This document shows, in pieces, positions 1-10,293 of a DNA stretch of 64,000 nucleotides (within the stretch, counting starts at the first letter, position 1; every line of letters begins with the position of its first letter). The notes under the pieces are model-generated. The model ran no database searches. It was not told the origin of the DNA and was given only the letters and a program-made list of their open reading frames with translations. The DNA comes from Euphorbia lathyris (lineage: Eukaryota > Streptophyta > Magnoliopsida > Malpighiales > Euphorbiaceae), in assembly GCF_963576675.1 (NCBI RefSeq), contig NC_088916.1:77455501-77519500 (forward strand). The letters are read 5' to 3'. A program made the position numbers and the translations under genes.

Positions 1-977
1 TCAAGACTCTTCAACATCTATAAATAAAGAGTTGATGGAGAGTTGAATATATATGTGATATGTATAGAAGAAAGAATTAGTGTAGAATTTATGCAGAAAT
101 TCCGAATCAAGTGATTCAGAAGATAGATTTCGATTCTGTTCAAAGCAATATGATGTACACAGATTGTTTACAAATTAATAACAAAATTCAGTAACATTTA
201 GACATTGTTCCAGTTTAGTTTTCATTTTGGTAGAGGCCGACCGTATCCCTATTACAAAGTTACAGCGAGAAGATTGAGTAGAGGATTCGCCCCTGAGCCT
301 GACAAACTCTAACGAAACCCAAGGAAATGATTGATCAACCCGTTCACTTGCACGCCGTCGAAGAATTCAATGCTCTATGTTCTCTGTAAACTTGTATCAA
401 TTTATATTTCATCTAATAAAGTATGTTCTATTCGATAGATCGTTATGCAGCACTTATGGTAACCAATCCACTAAAGTGACTGCTGGTGTTTTCATTAAAA
501 CATATTTAATTCAAATCTTTACAATGAAACTTTGTTGAACACTTAGGCAGATTATCATCTCGAAAGAGTTTTAATTTGATTAAGGGCAACTATCCCGAAA
601 GGGTTTTGTCGCGTTCAAAGCCAATTAATTAGAGGTTCCGTCATTTATTTCATCTTTATAATTCGTACAAAGTTTAAAGTTGTTTCTTTGCTTAATGCAA
701 ACGAATACATTAGTTTACTTTTCTAAAAAGTACTAAACGTTCCTGTTTTGCAAATTCATTCTTAAATCAGAATATTTTCTAACATTTTCATATTCTAATC
801 TAATTCTCATTCTAGCAATTTCATAACCAAAATCCAATTCAACGATTTCCATACTATAAACCTTTAAAAGTAAATTTAACCGATTATAAATAAGTTTTGT
901 TAAAAAACGTTCCCTGTGGGATCGATATCTTTTATTACTACAAGCGTATACCGTGCACTTACGGAAATCGCTCAACA
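1..977 (+). repeat. Partial 5' LTR of the Athila-type element
   Basis: Identical in length and nearly identical in sequence to 12214-13190. I count about 13 substitutions over 977 bp (around 1.3 percent) and no indels. A TATAAATA box lies at 19-26, so the core promoter is present although the upstream part of U3 is missing. The LTR ends ...CTCAACA at 977, directly before the primer-binding region. The low divergence implies a fairly recent insertion. Confidence 0.95.
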
Positions 978-983
978 AGTTTT

Positions 984-1001
984 TGGCGCCGTTGCCGGGG
1001 A
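984..1001 (+). other. Primer-binding site, tRNA-Asp type
   Basis: TGGCGCCGTTGCCGGGGA is complementary to the 3' end of plant tRNA-Asp(GUC). It starts 6 nt after the LTR end, as expected for priming minus-strand DNA synthesis. The same sequence recurs at 49038 in element C, linking the two elements to the Athila/Tat group. Confidence 0.9.
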
Positions 1002-1152
1002 ACGCCAAAATTTTTGACAAAATTTTAAATTTTTTGTGTTTTATTACGAATCTAGGTTTATTCATATTTATTCAAACTTTTGTATTTTATTTATTTTCAA
1101 TTACTAATATATTTGCTTTTCAAAAATTCTGTTTTGTAGGTAGTTTCGGTTC

Positions 1153-2589
1153 GTGAAAAATTTCAAGTTCATGCGCAGTTCTCGAAGTTCGGGCACGTCA
1201 CCAGACCCTTTTGATCCAGAAATTGAAAAGACCCTTAAAAAGAACAAGAGAGAAAAGAAAAAGAAAACCCCAATAAAAACTAGAATTACCGAGCCAGAAG
1301 TTATGGCCACACTTATGGATTACGCTAGCCCAGGAGTGGCCGGTGTAACAAACAGTATAGTTAGACCCCAAATCAATGCAAATCAATTTGAAATTAAGCC
1401 AGCATTGCTTAATATGTTGCAAAATAATGTAACGTTTTACGGGTTACCTAACGAAAATCCTAATACCCATTTGACAAATTTCTTAGAAATTTGTGACACT
1501 TTTAAAATTACTGATGTAACTGCAGAAGCAATCAAACTTCGCCTTTTCCCTTTTACTTTGAAGGATCGAGCCAAAGAATGGTTAACTTCTATGCCAGCCG
1601 CATCAATTGAGACTTGGGAGCAGTTAGCCCAAGCATTTTTATCAAAAAAAATTCCGTTAGCAAAAACCGCAAGAATCATTAAAGAATTAACGTCTTTTTC
1701 TCAAAATGATAGTGAAACTCTTTATGAGGCTTGGGAACGTTTTGAAGAACTTCAACGTTTATGCCCGCACCACCAATTGCCCGCTGAACTTTTAATGCAA
1801 ACATTTTATAATGGATTAAATCCTACAACTAGAGGTTCATTGGACGCTATATCTGGAGGGTTATTCATGAAGAAAACATCTGGCCAAGTAAGAGAACTTT
1901 TAAAGGAAATGACAATTAACAGTTGTATGTGGCCCGCGAAACGTGGACACCTACCATCAGCGAAACCATCATCCTCAACAACATCATCAGTTAAAGGTAT
2001 AGTGAATCTTGATCCAGTAGCGATGTTGCAAGCCCAATTTTCTGCCTTGTCGCACAAAATTGATAGGTTTATGGCACCGTGTGATCCTAATGGTCAACCA
2101 ATCCAAACGGATGTGGATTACGAAGGTATGAGCGAAATTGAACAGGTAAACTTTGTCCAAGGGCAAAACCAAACTAATAATCCTTATTCCAATACATATA
2201 ATCCCGGGTGGAGAAATCATCCTAACTTTAACTGGAGAGATAATAACAACAATAATGTTAATGCTAATCAAAATCGTACTACTAATTATCAAAATCAATC
2301 AAGAGATTCGATTAGCACTTTATCTTCTAAAATCGACAAATTCATTGATGCGATGAGCGGAAAAATAAGTAATCACGACGATGGTTTTAAACGGATCGAG
2401 AATAAATTCGATCAGCTTATTAAAAACCAATCATCTAGCATCCATAATTTGGAGATTCAAATTGGACAACTCGCTAAATCAATTCCATCCCGCAAAGAGG
2501 GAAGTCTTTCAAGCCAAACGGAAGAAAATCCGAAAGAGCATGTTAAGGCTATCACTCTTCGTTCAGGGAAAAATTACTTAGGATCATAA
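1153..2589 (+). CDS. Athila gag polyprotein (capsid region)
   Basis: An open frame of 478 codons begins 152 nt after the primer site; a second in-frame Met at codon 7 is an equally good start. Residues about 85-260 form a plant retrotransposon gag domain: FYGLP motif, NFLEICDTF, LRLFPFTLKDRAKEWL, LYEAWERFEEL and FYNGL are typical of Athila capsid. The C-terminal part is Asn-rich (residues about 330-380), followed by a helical stretch with the QIGQL motif and the conserved KAITLRSGK. It has no zinc knuckle, as is usual for Athila. In related elements gag and pol form one frame; here a TAA at 2587-2589 and a frame change near 2650-2685 separate them. It should form the particle shell in the cytoplasm if translated. 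Confidence 0.88.
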   Translation: MKNFKFMRSSRSSGTSPDPFDPEIEKTLKKNKREKKKKTPIKTRITEPEVMATLMDYASPGVAGVTNSIVRPQINANQFEIKPALLNMLQNNVTFYGLPNENPNTHLTNFLEICDTFKITDVTAEAIKLRLFPFTLKDRAKEWLTSMPAASIETWEQLAQAFLSKKIPLAKTARIIKELTSFSQNDSETLYEAWERFEELQRLCPHHQLPAELLMQTFYNGLNPTTRGSLDAISGGLFMKKTSGQVRELLKEMTINSCMWPAKRGHLPSAKPSSSTTSSVKGIVNLDPVAMLQAQFSALSHKIDRFMAPCDPNGQPIQTDVDYEGMSEIEQVNFVQGQNQTNNPYSNTYNPGWRNHPNFNWRDNNNNNVNANQNRTTNYQNQSRDSISTLSSKIDKFIDAMSGKISNHDDGFKRIENKFDQLIKNQSSSIHNLEIQIGQLAKSIPSRKEGSLSSQTEENPKEHVKAITLRSGKNYLGS

Positions 2590-2684
2590 ATGCCCGGAAA
2601 TTCGACTTTACCTGGAACTGATTTACCGAAGCCCAAAGAAGATACATTAAAAAAAAGGATGCACCAATTGACTCTAGTACAAAA

Positions 2685-4361
2685 ACTTTTGTACCCAAAC
2701 CACCTTTTCCACACAAAGTCCGCAACAAGGATTATGATAAATAACTTTTAACATTTTTAGACAAACTTAAAAATTTGCATATTAATTTAACGTTTATGGA
2801 TGCCATTACACAAATTCCCAATTACGTTAAATTCCTCAAAGATTTAATTTCAAAGAAAATCAGTTGGGAATGAATTTCATCCATTTCGCTAACCGAGGAT
2901 TGTAGTTCAATTGTGTCAAGTAATTTGCCTACTAAACTCAAAGATCCCGGATGTTTCACCATTCCGTGTAAATTGGGCGATATAGAATTTCCCAGTTGTC
3001 TCTGTGATTTAGGAGCAAGCATTAACTTGATGCCATTATCTATTTTTAATAAATTAGGCTTAGAAGAACACATCAAACATACCAATATGGTTTTGCAATT
3101 AGCGGATCAAACCACTAAAAGACCATATGGTATAATTGAGGATGTTTTAGTTAAAGTTGACAAATTTATTTTTTCTACCGATTTCGTTATTTTAGATTTT
3201 GCTTATGATGTAAATTGTCCGCTAATCTTTGGTAGACCGTTCATGAACACGGGACGTGCTCTAGTTGATGTGTCGGAAGGGAAAGTAGTTTTACGAATAG
3301 GAGACGATAAAATTGAGTTTGATATGAACCAAGCGATGAAATATCCTATGGAAGATTTCGCTTGTATGAAACTCGATTTAATTGAAGAATGTGTAAATGA
3401 CATTGTTCAGAAAGAAGAAATAATAGAACCTATAATGAGTGAGGAACCAGAAGATAAGGACCCAGAACCTTTGATTCGAGAAGATGGACCATTTCCGCCT
3501 TCGATTATAGTTCCACCTGAATTAGAACTTAAGGAATTACCAAGTCATTTGAGGTACGCTTTCTTAGGCGAAGGCGACTCTCTACCTATAATTATCTCTA
3601 ACAAATTAACACAAGTTCAAGAAGAAAAATTGAAACAAGTTGTTAGAAATAGGATAGGAAGCATGGGTTGGAAAATTTCTGACCTAAAAGATATTAATCC
3701 AAGTATTGTAATGCATAGAATTCACTTAGAAGAAGATAAGCCACCTAAAGCGGATAAGCAAAGACGCCTAAATCCGAACATGAAAGAAGTAGTAAAAAAT
3801 GAGATTACTAAACTTCTGGACAATGGAATCATCTACCCTATCTTGGATAGTGAATGGGTTAGTCCAATCCATTGTGTACCTAAAAAGGGAGGCATAACAG
3901 TTGTAAGGAATGAAGAAGGTGAATTAATACCTACGCAAACCACCACTGGTTGGAGGGTTTGTATAGATTATAGAAATTTAAATAAAGCAACTAGGAAAGA
4001 TCATTTCCCTCTTCCTTTCATTGATCAAATGATCGAAAGGATAGCTGGTCATGCTTTCTACTGTTTTCTTGATGGTTACTCCGAATTCTTTCAAATATAC
4101 ATTTACCCGGATGACCAAGATAAAACAACTTTCACATGTCCTTACGGAACATTTGCATATAGAAGAATGCCTTTTGGTCTATGTAACGCACCTGCAACAT
4201 TCCAATGTTGTATGACTGCGATTTTTAATGATTTCATTGAAGATATCATGGAAGTTTTTATGGACGATTTTTCAGTTTATGGAGATTCTTTTGATTCGTG
4301 CCTAGAAAACTTGGATAAAGTTTTGTCTAGGTGTGAAGAAACAAATTTGGTATTAAACTGA
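2685..4361 (+). pseudogene. Athila pol, protease and N-terminal reverse transcriptase
   Basis: All pol segments share one frame, different from gag. The entry region (2685-2912) holds two in-frame stops, near 2736 and 2871. From 2913 an open frame of 482 codons carries the retroviral-type aspartic protease (DLGAS active site about 30 residues in, then NLMP) and the RT: WRVCIDYRNLN, then the PYGTFAYRRMPFGLCNAPATFQ block, and the catalytic FMDD followed by FSVYG. The segment ends at a TGA where family members have Trp (TGG to TGA) just before EKCHFMV. The enzyme would copy element RNA into cDNA; with these stops this copy cannot make it. Confidence 0.9.
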
Positions 4362-4964
4362 GAAAAATGTCACTTCATGGTTGACGAAGGAATTGTTTTA
4401 GGTCACAAAATATCTGAAAAAGGATTAGAAGTAGATAGAGCAAAAACCTCAGTAATAGAGAAATTACCCCCTCCAACTACTGTTAAGGGAGTAAGATCAT
4501 TCTTAGGACATGCTGGTTTTTACAGAAGATTTATTAAGAATTTCTCTGTAATTTCCAAACCACTTACTAATTTACTCATGAAAGATTCAACCTTTGATTT
4601 TAATGAAGAATGCATTCAAGCTTTCGAAACATTGAAAACTGCTTTAGTCAGTGCACCTATTATTGCTAAACCCGATTGGGATTTACCATTTGAAATTATG
4701 TGTGACGCAAGTGATTTAGCTGTCGGATGTGTTTTAGGTCAAAGGAAGGATAAGAAACTTCATGTCATTTATTATTCAAGTCACACATTGTCTGGTGCAC
4801 AATTAAATTACACCACAACAGAAAAAGAAATGTTAGCAGTAGTTTTTGCATGTGATAAGTTTAGGTCATATTTGTTAGGTTCAAAAGTTATTATTTATAC
4901 TGATCATGCAGCATTAAGATATTTATTTGCTAAAAAAGATGCAAAACCACGTCTAATTAGATGA
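4362..4964 (+). pseudogene. Athila pol, RT thumb/connection and RNase H
   Basis: This continues the pol frame after the TGA at 4359-4361. It contains the RT thumb ([19 protein letters not shown]), a spacer, and an RT-linked RNase H with catalytic acidic residues in CDASDLAVG, an E in the [11 protein letters not shown] motif and a D in YTDHAAL. The segment ends at TGA 4962-4964, again in place of a conserved Trp (normally LIRW before the LLLQEF motif), consistent with a G-to-A change. RNase H removes the RNA template during reverse transcription. Confidence 0.88.
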
Positions 4965-6422
4965 GTTTTATTATTGCAAGAATTTGATATAGAAATCAAA
5001 GACAAAAAGGGAGTAGAAAACCTTGTCGCCGATCATCTATCGAGACTTGAAGATGAGAACGGTCTCATAGGTGAAACTGACGGTATACGAGATGATTTCC
5101 CTGATGAACATCTCTATCAAATAAAAAGTGCCATGTCACCTTGGTATGCAGATATTGCTAATTATCTTGCAGCCAATATTGTCCCGGAAGGATTAGATTT
5201 CCAACAAAAGAAGAAATTCTTCTTCGATATTAAACAATATTTTTGGGAAGATCCTTTTCTGTTCAAGACTTGTGGTGATGGGATAATTAGGAGATGCGTT
5301 GGTGAAAACGAGTACGAATCCATAATGTCGGAATGCCATTCTAGCTCTTATGGAGGACATAATGGAGTTAACAAAACAGCTGCTAGAATATTTGAAAGTG
5401 GTTTCTTTTGGCCTACGATGTTTAAGGACATTCGTTCGTTTATCACTCGTTGTGATAAGTGCCAAAGAACAGGAAATCTAGGAAGGAAAAATGAGATGCC
5501 CCTCACAACCATATTAGAAGTTGAAATCTTCGATATGTGGGGAATAGATTTCATGGGACCCTTTCCCCCTTCTAATGGTAAAACTTACATATTAGTTGTC
5601 GTTGATTATGTTTCAAAGTGGGTTGAAGCAATTGCAACCCCGACGAATGATTCTAAAGTTGTCATTAATTTTCTTGACGATATATTTTGTAGATTTGGTT
5701 GTCCAAGAATTATCGTTAGTGATGGAGGTACTCATTTTATAAACAAGAGTTTTGAAACTCTTATGAAAAAATATGGAGTACGCCACCGCGTATGAACGCC
5801 ATACCATCCTCAGTCAAATGGTCAGGCGGAGATATCAAATAGAGAACTCAAATGGATTCTCGAAAAAACAGTTTCATCCACAAGAAAAGATTGGTCTTCT
5901 AAACTCAATAATGCGTTATGGGCATACCGTACTGCATTTAAAACGCCAATAGGAATGACTCCATACCGTTTGGTGTATGGTAAGGCATGTCATTTTCCAG
6001 TCGAATTAGAACATAAAGCCTATTGGGCTATTAGAGAACTTAATTTCGATTTACATCAAGCAGGTAAGAAACGTTTGCTCAATTTTAATGAGTTAGATGA
6101 GTTACGTCATCTATCTTATGAAAATGCAAAGATTTATAAAGAAAAAGTGAAGAAATGGCACGATGCCAAAATTAAAGTCAAACACTTTAATGTTGGGGAT
6201 AAAGTGCTATTATTTCATTCACGACTTCGGTTATTTCTAGGAAAACTTAAGTCCAGATGGTTAGGACCGTATTTAGTCGTCAAAACTTTCGATTATGGTT
6301 CTTTGGAACTGGAAGGTCCTAACGGAGTTCGATTCAAAGTTAATGGTAATCGATGTAAAATCTATTACGAAAATATTTCACAAAATGAAATTCCGTTCGT
6401 AACTAGATTATCTCACATATAA
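4965..6422 (+). pseudogene. Athila pol, integrase
   Basis: The end of RNase H ([20 protein letters not shown]) leads into integrase. An HHCC zinc-binding domain is visible (H-x-GGH ... CDKCQ, about 5330-5470). The catalytic core follows with its first Asp in [10 protein letters not shown] and its second in VSDGGTHF; the Glu lies beyond the TGA at 5793-5795. Coding similarity continues in the same frame after that stop (TPYHPQ, then [13 protein letters not shown], and from 5955 the [13 protein letters not shown] motif). The C-terminal GPY-type module (RWLGPYLV) ends near 6290, and the frame closes with TAA at 6420-6422. One nonsense codon therefore splits the DDE core from its Glu. Confidence 0.88.
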
Positions 6423-7081
6423 ATTATTCAGTTTTTGTTACACAGTTTATTTTGGTTTATTTTTATGTTTTTATTTATTTTTATTTTTTATTTTATTTTA
6501 TTTCGAAATGCCATTTTTAGGATTAGATTACTTTATGTTATGATTTAAATACATAAAATATTTATATTTCATGATTTTAGAATTAATTTTTAGGTATTTA
6601 GGCTGAAATTATAGTTTTAAGCAATTCTCTGCCGAGAATTTGAAATTCTCTGCCGAGAATGCCTTTTTCAGACTTGTCTATTTTTGCCTCAGGTTTCTCT
6701 GTTCATACCGAGAATTTTTAATTCTCTGCCGTGAATCAGGAGATGAGCTTTGATACCTGATTTTCGCAAGAAAATCAGCGTGTCGCAGCCGCGGCTTTGC
6801 CATTCGCAGTCGCGACACGCGTATTTTCTGCACTATCAGGTCTGAAATGGTACGATCCTTGCAACGAACCTCTTGACGAACGAAACATTAAGTTTCTTCA
6901 CTCCTTAAAGGTGCAATTTATGCCTTTTCATAGTTCAAACAACACCCCTTTTCATCCTAAACTCTTATAAATTAATCATTAAGGATGCAGGTTCTGTTAC
7001 ATTTCATTTTCATCTTTGTCAGAACTCTGATTTTTCTTCACAAACACTGTTCTTCGCTAAAAGTACCATACACTTTGCACC
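6423..7081 (+). promoter_or_regulatory. Leader of the first ATHILA-type ORF, with palindromes and TATA-like box
   Basis: A 659-bp non-coding stretch. It has an AT-rich start, then repeated ATTCTCTGCCGAGAAT inverted motifs (6624-6660, degenerate around 6700-6735), then a GC-rich inverted repeat with arms GCGTGTCGC and GCGACACGC at 6778-6820 enclosing AGCCGCGGCT. A TATAAATT lies near 6967, about 115 bp before the ORF start. The same two motif classes recur at 8641-8745 and in the LTR at 11966-12090. An internal promoter is an inference. Confidence 0.45.
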
Positions 7082-8029
7082 ATGCCTACCAAAAACAACC
7101 CAAAAAGGCGCCATGCTGCCTCTACCAACAAACGCCCTGATCTATCCAAGCGATATGGGGCGCATTTTCCTATCTTCAACCATGATGAAGGTAGGCGTTA
7201 TTGGAATCTCCGTTACACATTCTTCACCGGAATGTTGTATATGGATGAATTTCTTAACAACCAACTTGGAATCAGTGATGACATGCATCGCTACATGGAA
7301 CGCCTAGGGTGGACCAAATTTTCCAAAATGCGTTTTCCAATCATAGGTGATTGGATTGTAGAATTCTTCTGTACCGTGCGTTTCACTAATAAACGACGAG
7401 TACGTCTCAGTTTTCATCGAGAAGGCGAAATCTTCACTTTCGGCTATCCAGAGTTGCATGCTTGGTTTGGTTTTCCCCCAAGGGATACAATCAAACATCA
7501 TCCTGGACGAGACATGACATCCTCGGACATTTGGAGAATGCTCACAGGATTCTGGCGATTCAATTCAAAACTCGCCTATAATCACTCATTTCGCTCCAAC
7601 TCCATGCTGTATCTACACAAATTTCTGTGCCACAGTTTGTTCGGGCGCATATTCAGTAGTGTGGTCCGTGACACAGATTTGTATGTTCTTGGAGATATAT
7701 TCCAGGGCAATGCAGTGGATTCTTCCAAAATCCTGATGGAAGGTCTTGTCGCCGCTTCTCGATACAAAGATAAGAAGATTGGGTTCGGTAATATAATCTG
7801 TGGGATAATTCTCGGTACCAAGGGTACAATTGATGTTCCCTGGGGCGATGACGAATTCTTTCCGACAATTGACTATGAATTTCTTGAGCACGAAGGACTT
7901 GTTAAACGTGTCTTTCGGGCAGGGCCTACATTTTTGTCTGCACCGGAACGTGAAACTTTCGTGCAGTTTCAAATAGATCGTATTAAGGCCAGAGATATCC
8001 CAATAGATAGGGATGAATATGTAGAATAG
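7082..8029 (+). CDS. ATHILA-type third ORF, copy 1
   Basis: An intact 315-codon frame on the same strand as pol, starting MPTKNNPKRRH and ending TAG. Its basic N-terminus and the following domain (LGWTKFSKMRFP, then EFFCTVRF, then YPELHAWFGFP, and later YLHKFLCHSLFGRI) match the plant ATHILA ORF-1 protein family found after pol in Athila elements. I see no signal peptide or clear membrane span, so an envelope role is not supported by the sequence. Its function in the family is unknown. A diverged homologue follows at 9073. It remains uninterrupted while pol is broken. Confidence 0.8.
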   Translation: MPTKNNPKRRHAASTNKRPDLSKRYGAHFPIFNHDEGRRYWNLRYTFFTGMLYMDEFLNNQLGISDDMHRYMERLGWTKFSKMRFPIIGDWIVEFFCTVRFTNKRRVRLSFHREGEIFTFGYPELHAWFGFPPRDTIKHHPGRDMTSSDIWRMLTGFWRFNSKLAYNHSFRSNSMLYLHKFLCHSLFGRIFSSVVRDTDLYVLGDIFQGNAVDSSKILMEGLVAASRYKDKKIGFGNIICGIILGTKGTIDVPWGDDEFFPTIDYEFLEHEGLVKRVFRAGPTFLSAPERETFVQFQIDRIKARDIPIDRDEYVE

Positions 8030-8640
8030 TTTACGTTTTTCATTGTTTTGTTTTTTTGTATATATATTTTGTTTTGTTTTTGGCTATTGGTTTGATTTTC
8101 ATTATTTGTACATATGTTTATATAATAAAAATCTTATTTAGTTCAATTCTTAATTTTATTAACCTTATTGATTTGATCCAATATCTTTACTTAACATATT
8201 TTATATGGGTCATCTCTATATATCCTTACTCAAAATTAAGATTACACAACATTCACATGAACTACTACGTTTATTTTTATTATGATTCCACACATTTATC
8301 TAGATTTAATTTTATTTATAACTCAAATTATTTTCAATGAATTAAGTTATGATTTAATCAAATTAATTCATGTATTAAATATGTATTACTATGCACTTAT
8401 AATGCATTTAATATGGTTCTCTTAACTTATATGCATAAATAAGCCATTTAAGTTTCATTAATTCCTTATAAATCACTTTATTACTCTTTATTAAGGTTAA
8501 CCCTTTGGTTTTCCTTGACATTAATGACATTTATTTAAGTTTTTCAGTGCAGTAACATTTCATTTTAAGTTCAGGAACCATTCCACAACAAATAAATGCA
8601 CTAAACATGACAAAAGGCACCTAAATAGGCTTATTTACCC

Positions 8641-9072
8641 ATTCTCTACCGAGAATTTATTAATTCTCGGTATGAGCAGAGTTTTTGGCAAAAATTTCAG
8701 GACGGAATCGCCTGAAATTCGCGTGCCGCGGCCGCGGCTTTGCCCTATCCATTCCGATTTTGCTACCTATTTTTGCCTATTCCTCTTCCTATTCCACCTA
8801 TTCACCTACCTATACACCCCTATATAAACCTACCTCTTACACAAACCTCACATCACCTCTATTTTTACCCAATCCCTTACTCTACCTCTTCCCCAAAAAT
8901 CTACTTTTCCCTCTTCCCAATTTATTCACTCCAATTTCTATCATATTTCCTATTTTCAATCACTTCCATTTCACAAACCCCAAACTCATCTTCAAGCTTT
9001 GGTTTTTCTTTTCACTTCTTCTTCTTCTTCTTCTTCTTTTTCTCAAACCCTAAGCCCCTAAACACCATTACC
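8641..9072 (+). promoter_or_regulatory. Leader of the second ATHILA-type ORF, repeating the motifs of the first
   Basis: Preceded by about 600 bp of AT-rich non-coding DNA (8030-8640). It opens with an ATTCTC...GAGAAT inverted motif and ATTCTCGGTATGA (8641-8675), then a GC-rich block at 8721-8743 with the perfect palindrome GCCGCGGCCGCGGC. A TATATAAA lies near 8819, followed by a C/T-rich leader up to the ATG at 9073. The order matches the leader at 6620-6820, suggesting the ORF was duplicated with its upstream sequence. Confidence 0.45.
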
Positions 9073-10293
9073 ATGGTTAGAACAAAGCGTGTTGGTAACA
9101 AACCCGCTGTTACGGAAGCTAATCGCCTCCGGATTCAATGCGGCGCTTATTTTGATATCAATTCGGAGGAAGAAGCCGCTCGTTTCAAACATTTTTCCCA
9201 AGCCGACCGCCAATTTGTGGATATGCACTTCTTAGACTTCCATTCGGTAAGAGCATTAAATTTCTCTACTTGAATTGATGCCTTTATTGAAGCATTGGGT
9301 TGGCAAGAGTTCGTTAATATGCGTTTCCCGCGTATTAATGAGTATGTTGTGGAATTTTTGGTCACTTTGTCCATAAACAAGAAGAAAACTTCAATTTCTT
9401 TTAGGAATAATGGTATACCTTATACCATTGATTATGAAGCAATGGGAAATATGTTTGGTTTCCCTACTTCTGATTTTAATGATAAGCCTAAGGAGTTTGA
9501 TAATGATGTTGTTTGGCAAACTCTCTCGGATCAAGATTATTTTAATTCCAAAAACACGTCAAGCAAGCTCATTAAGGACAATTGTGTGTTCTATTTTCAC
9601 AAATATTTGAGTTTTTCATTATTTGGGCGTGTTGAGAGTTCCAAGGTTCAGGTTCGGGATTTGTTTGTTCTCGATAGTTTGCTTAAAGGCTTGAGGATTG
9701 ATAGCATTGGTATGATGTTTGATAATTTGTTCCGTGCTTCGAGGGCTACTACCATTTAGATCCCTTTTTGCAATTTTATCACCGCTATTGTGTTAGGAGC
9801 ACGGGGTGAATTGGCCGATTATGATATGTCCACCTACCGTGGGTTTGTTCCTCTTTTGGACATTTCGGCTCTTGAGCGGGCTCACTTATTGCTTCCCCAA
9901 GGACCCCCCGTCTTTATTTCGTATGCCTCCCGTATAGCCCACCTTTGTGGCACTATGGGTGGTGGCGCTTCAAGTTCCCAATTTGCAGGTACCGAAGGCG
10001 GCGGCGATACGGGAGGAGCGGAAGATGAACCACCGGCTCAAGCACAACCCCAAGCACCTCAAGCGGAGGACGATCCGGTAGATTTGAGGAGGATTTTGGA
10101 CCAAATCAACTCCAACAATCGCTCAATGAACTTACTCATTGATGATTTGGTTGAAAACAATATGGTGATGAATGACAACCTCAACCTTTTGAGGCGTGAA
10201 CATCGTTCGACTCGGTATCGGATGCTTTCCTTTTTCCGACGCCGCAATATGGAGACGTCACCAACACCTCCGGATTCACCACCTCAAGCTTAG
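9073..10293 (+). pseudogene. ATHILA-type third ORF, copy 2, with two in-frame stops
   Basis: One frame runs from ATG 9073 to TAG 10293 but is broken by TGA at 9271-9273 and TAG at 9757-9759. The segments are homologous to the ORF at 7082: a basic start (MVRTKRVGNKP), LGWQEFVNMRFP, VVEFLVTL, FGFPTSDF, and YFHKYLSFSLFGRV followed by DLFVLDSLL, in the same order and spacing as copy 1. It is longer at the C-terminus: a low-complexity Gly/Ala/Pro/Gln linker, a helical segment (DLRRILDQINSNN...) and a basic RRR-rich tail ending near SPPQA. Copy 1 lacks this extension. Without the stops it would be about 406 residues. Confidence 0.78.

Noticed and set aside
8685..9273. ORF starting at 8740 upstream of the second ATHILA-type ORF
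   Set aside because: It begins in the C/T-rich leader (Pro/Ser/Phe/Tyr low complexity); homology to copy 1 starts only at the ATG at 9073.
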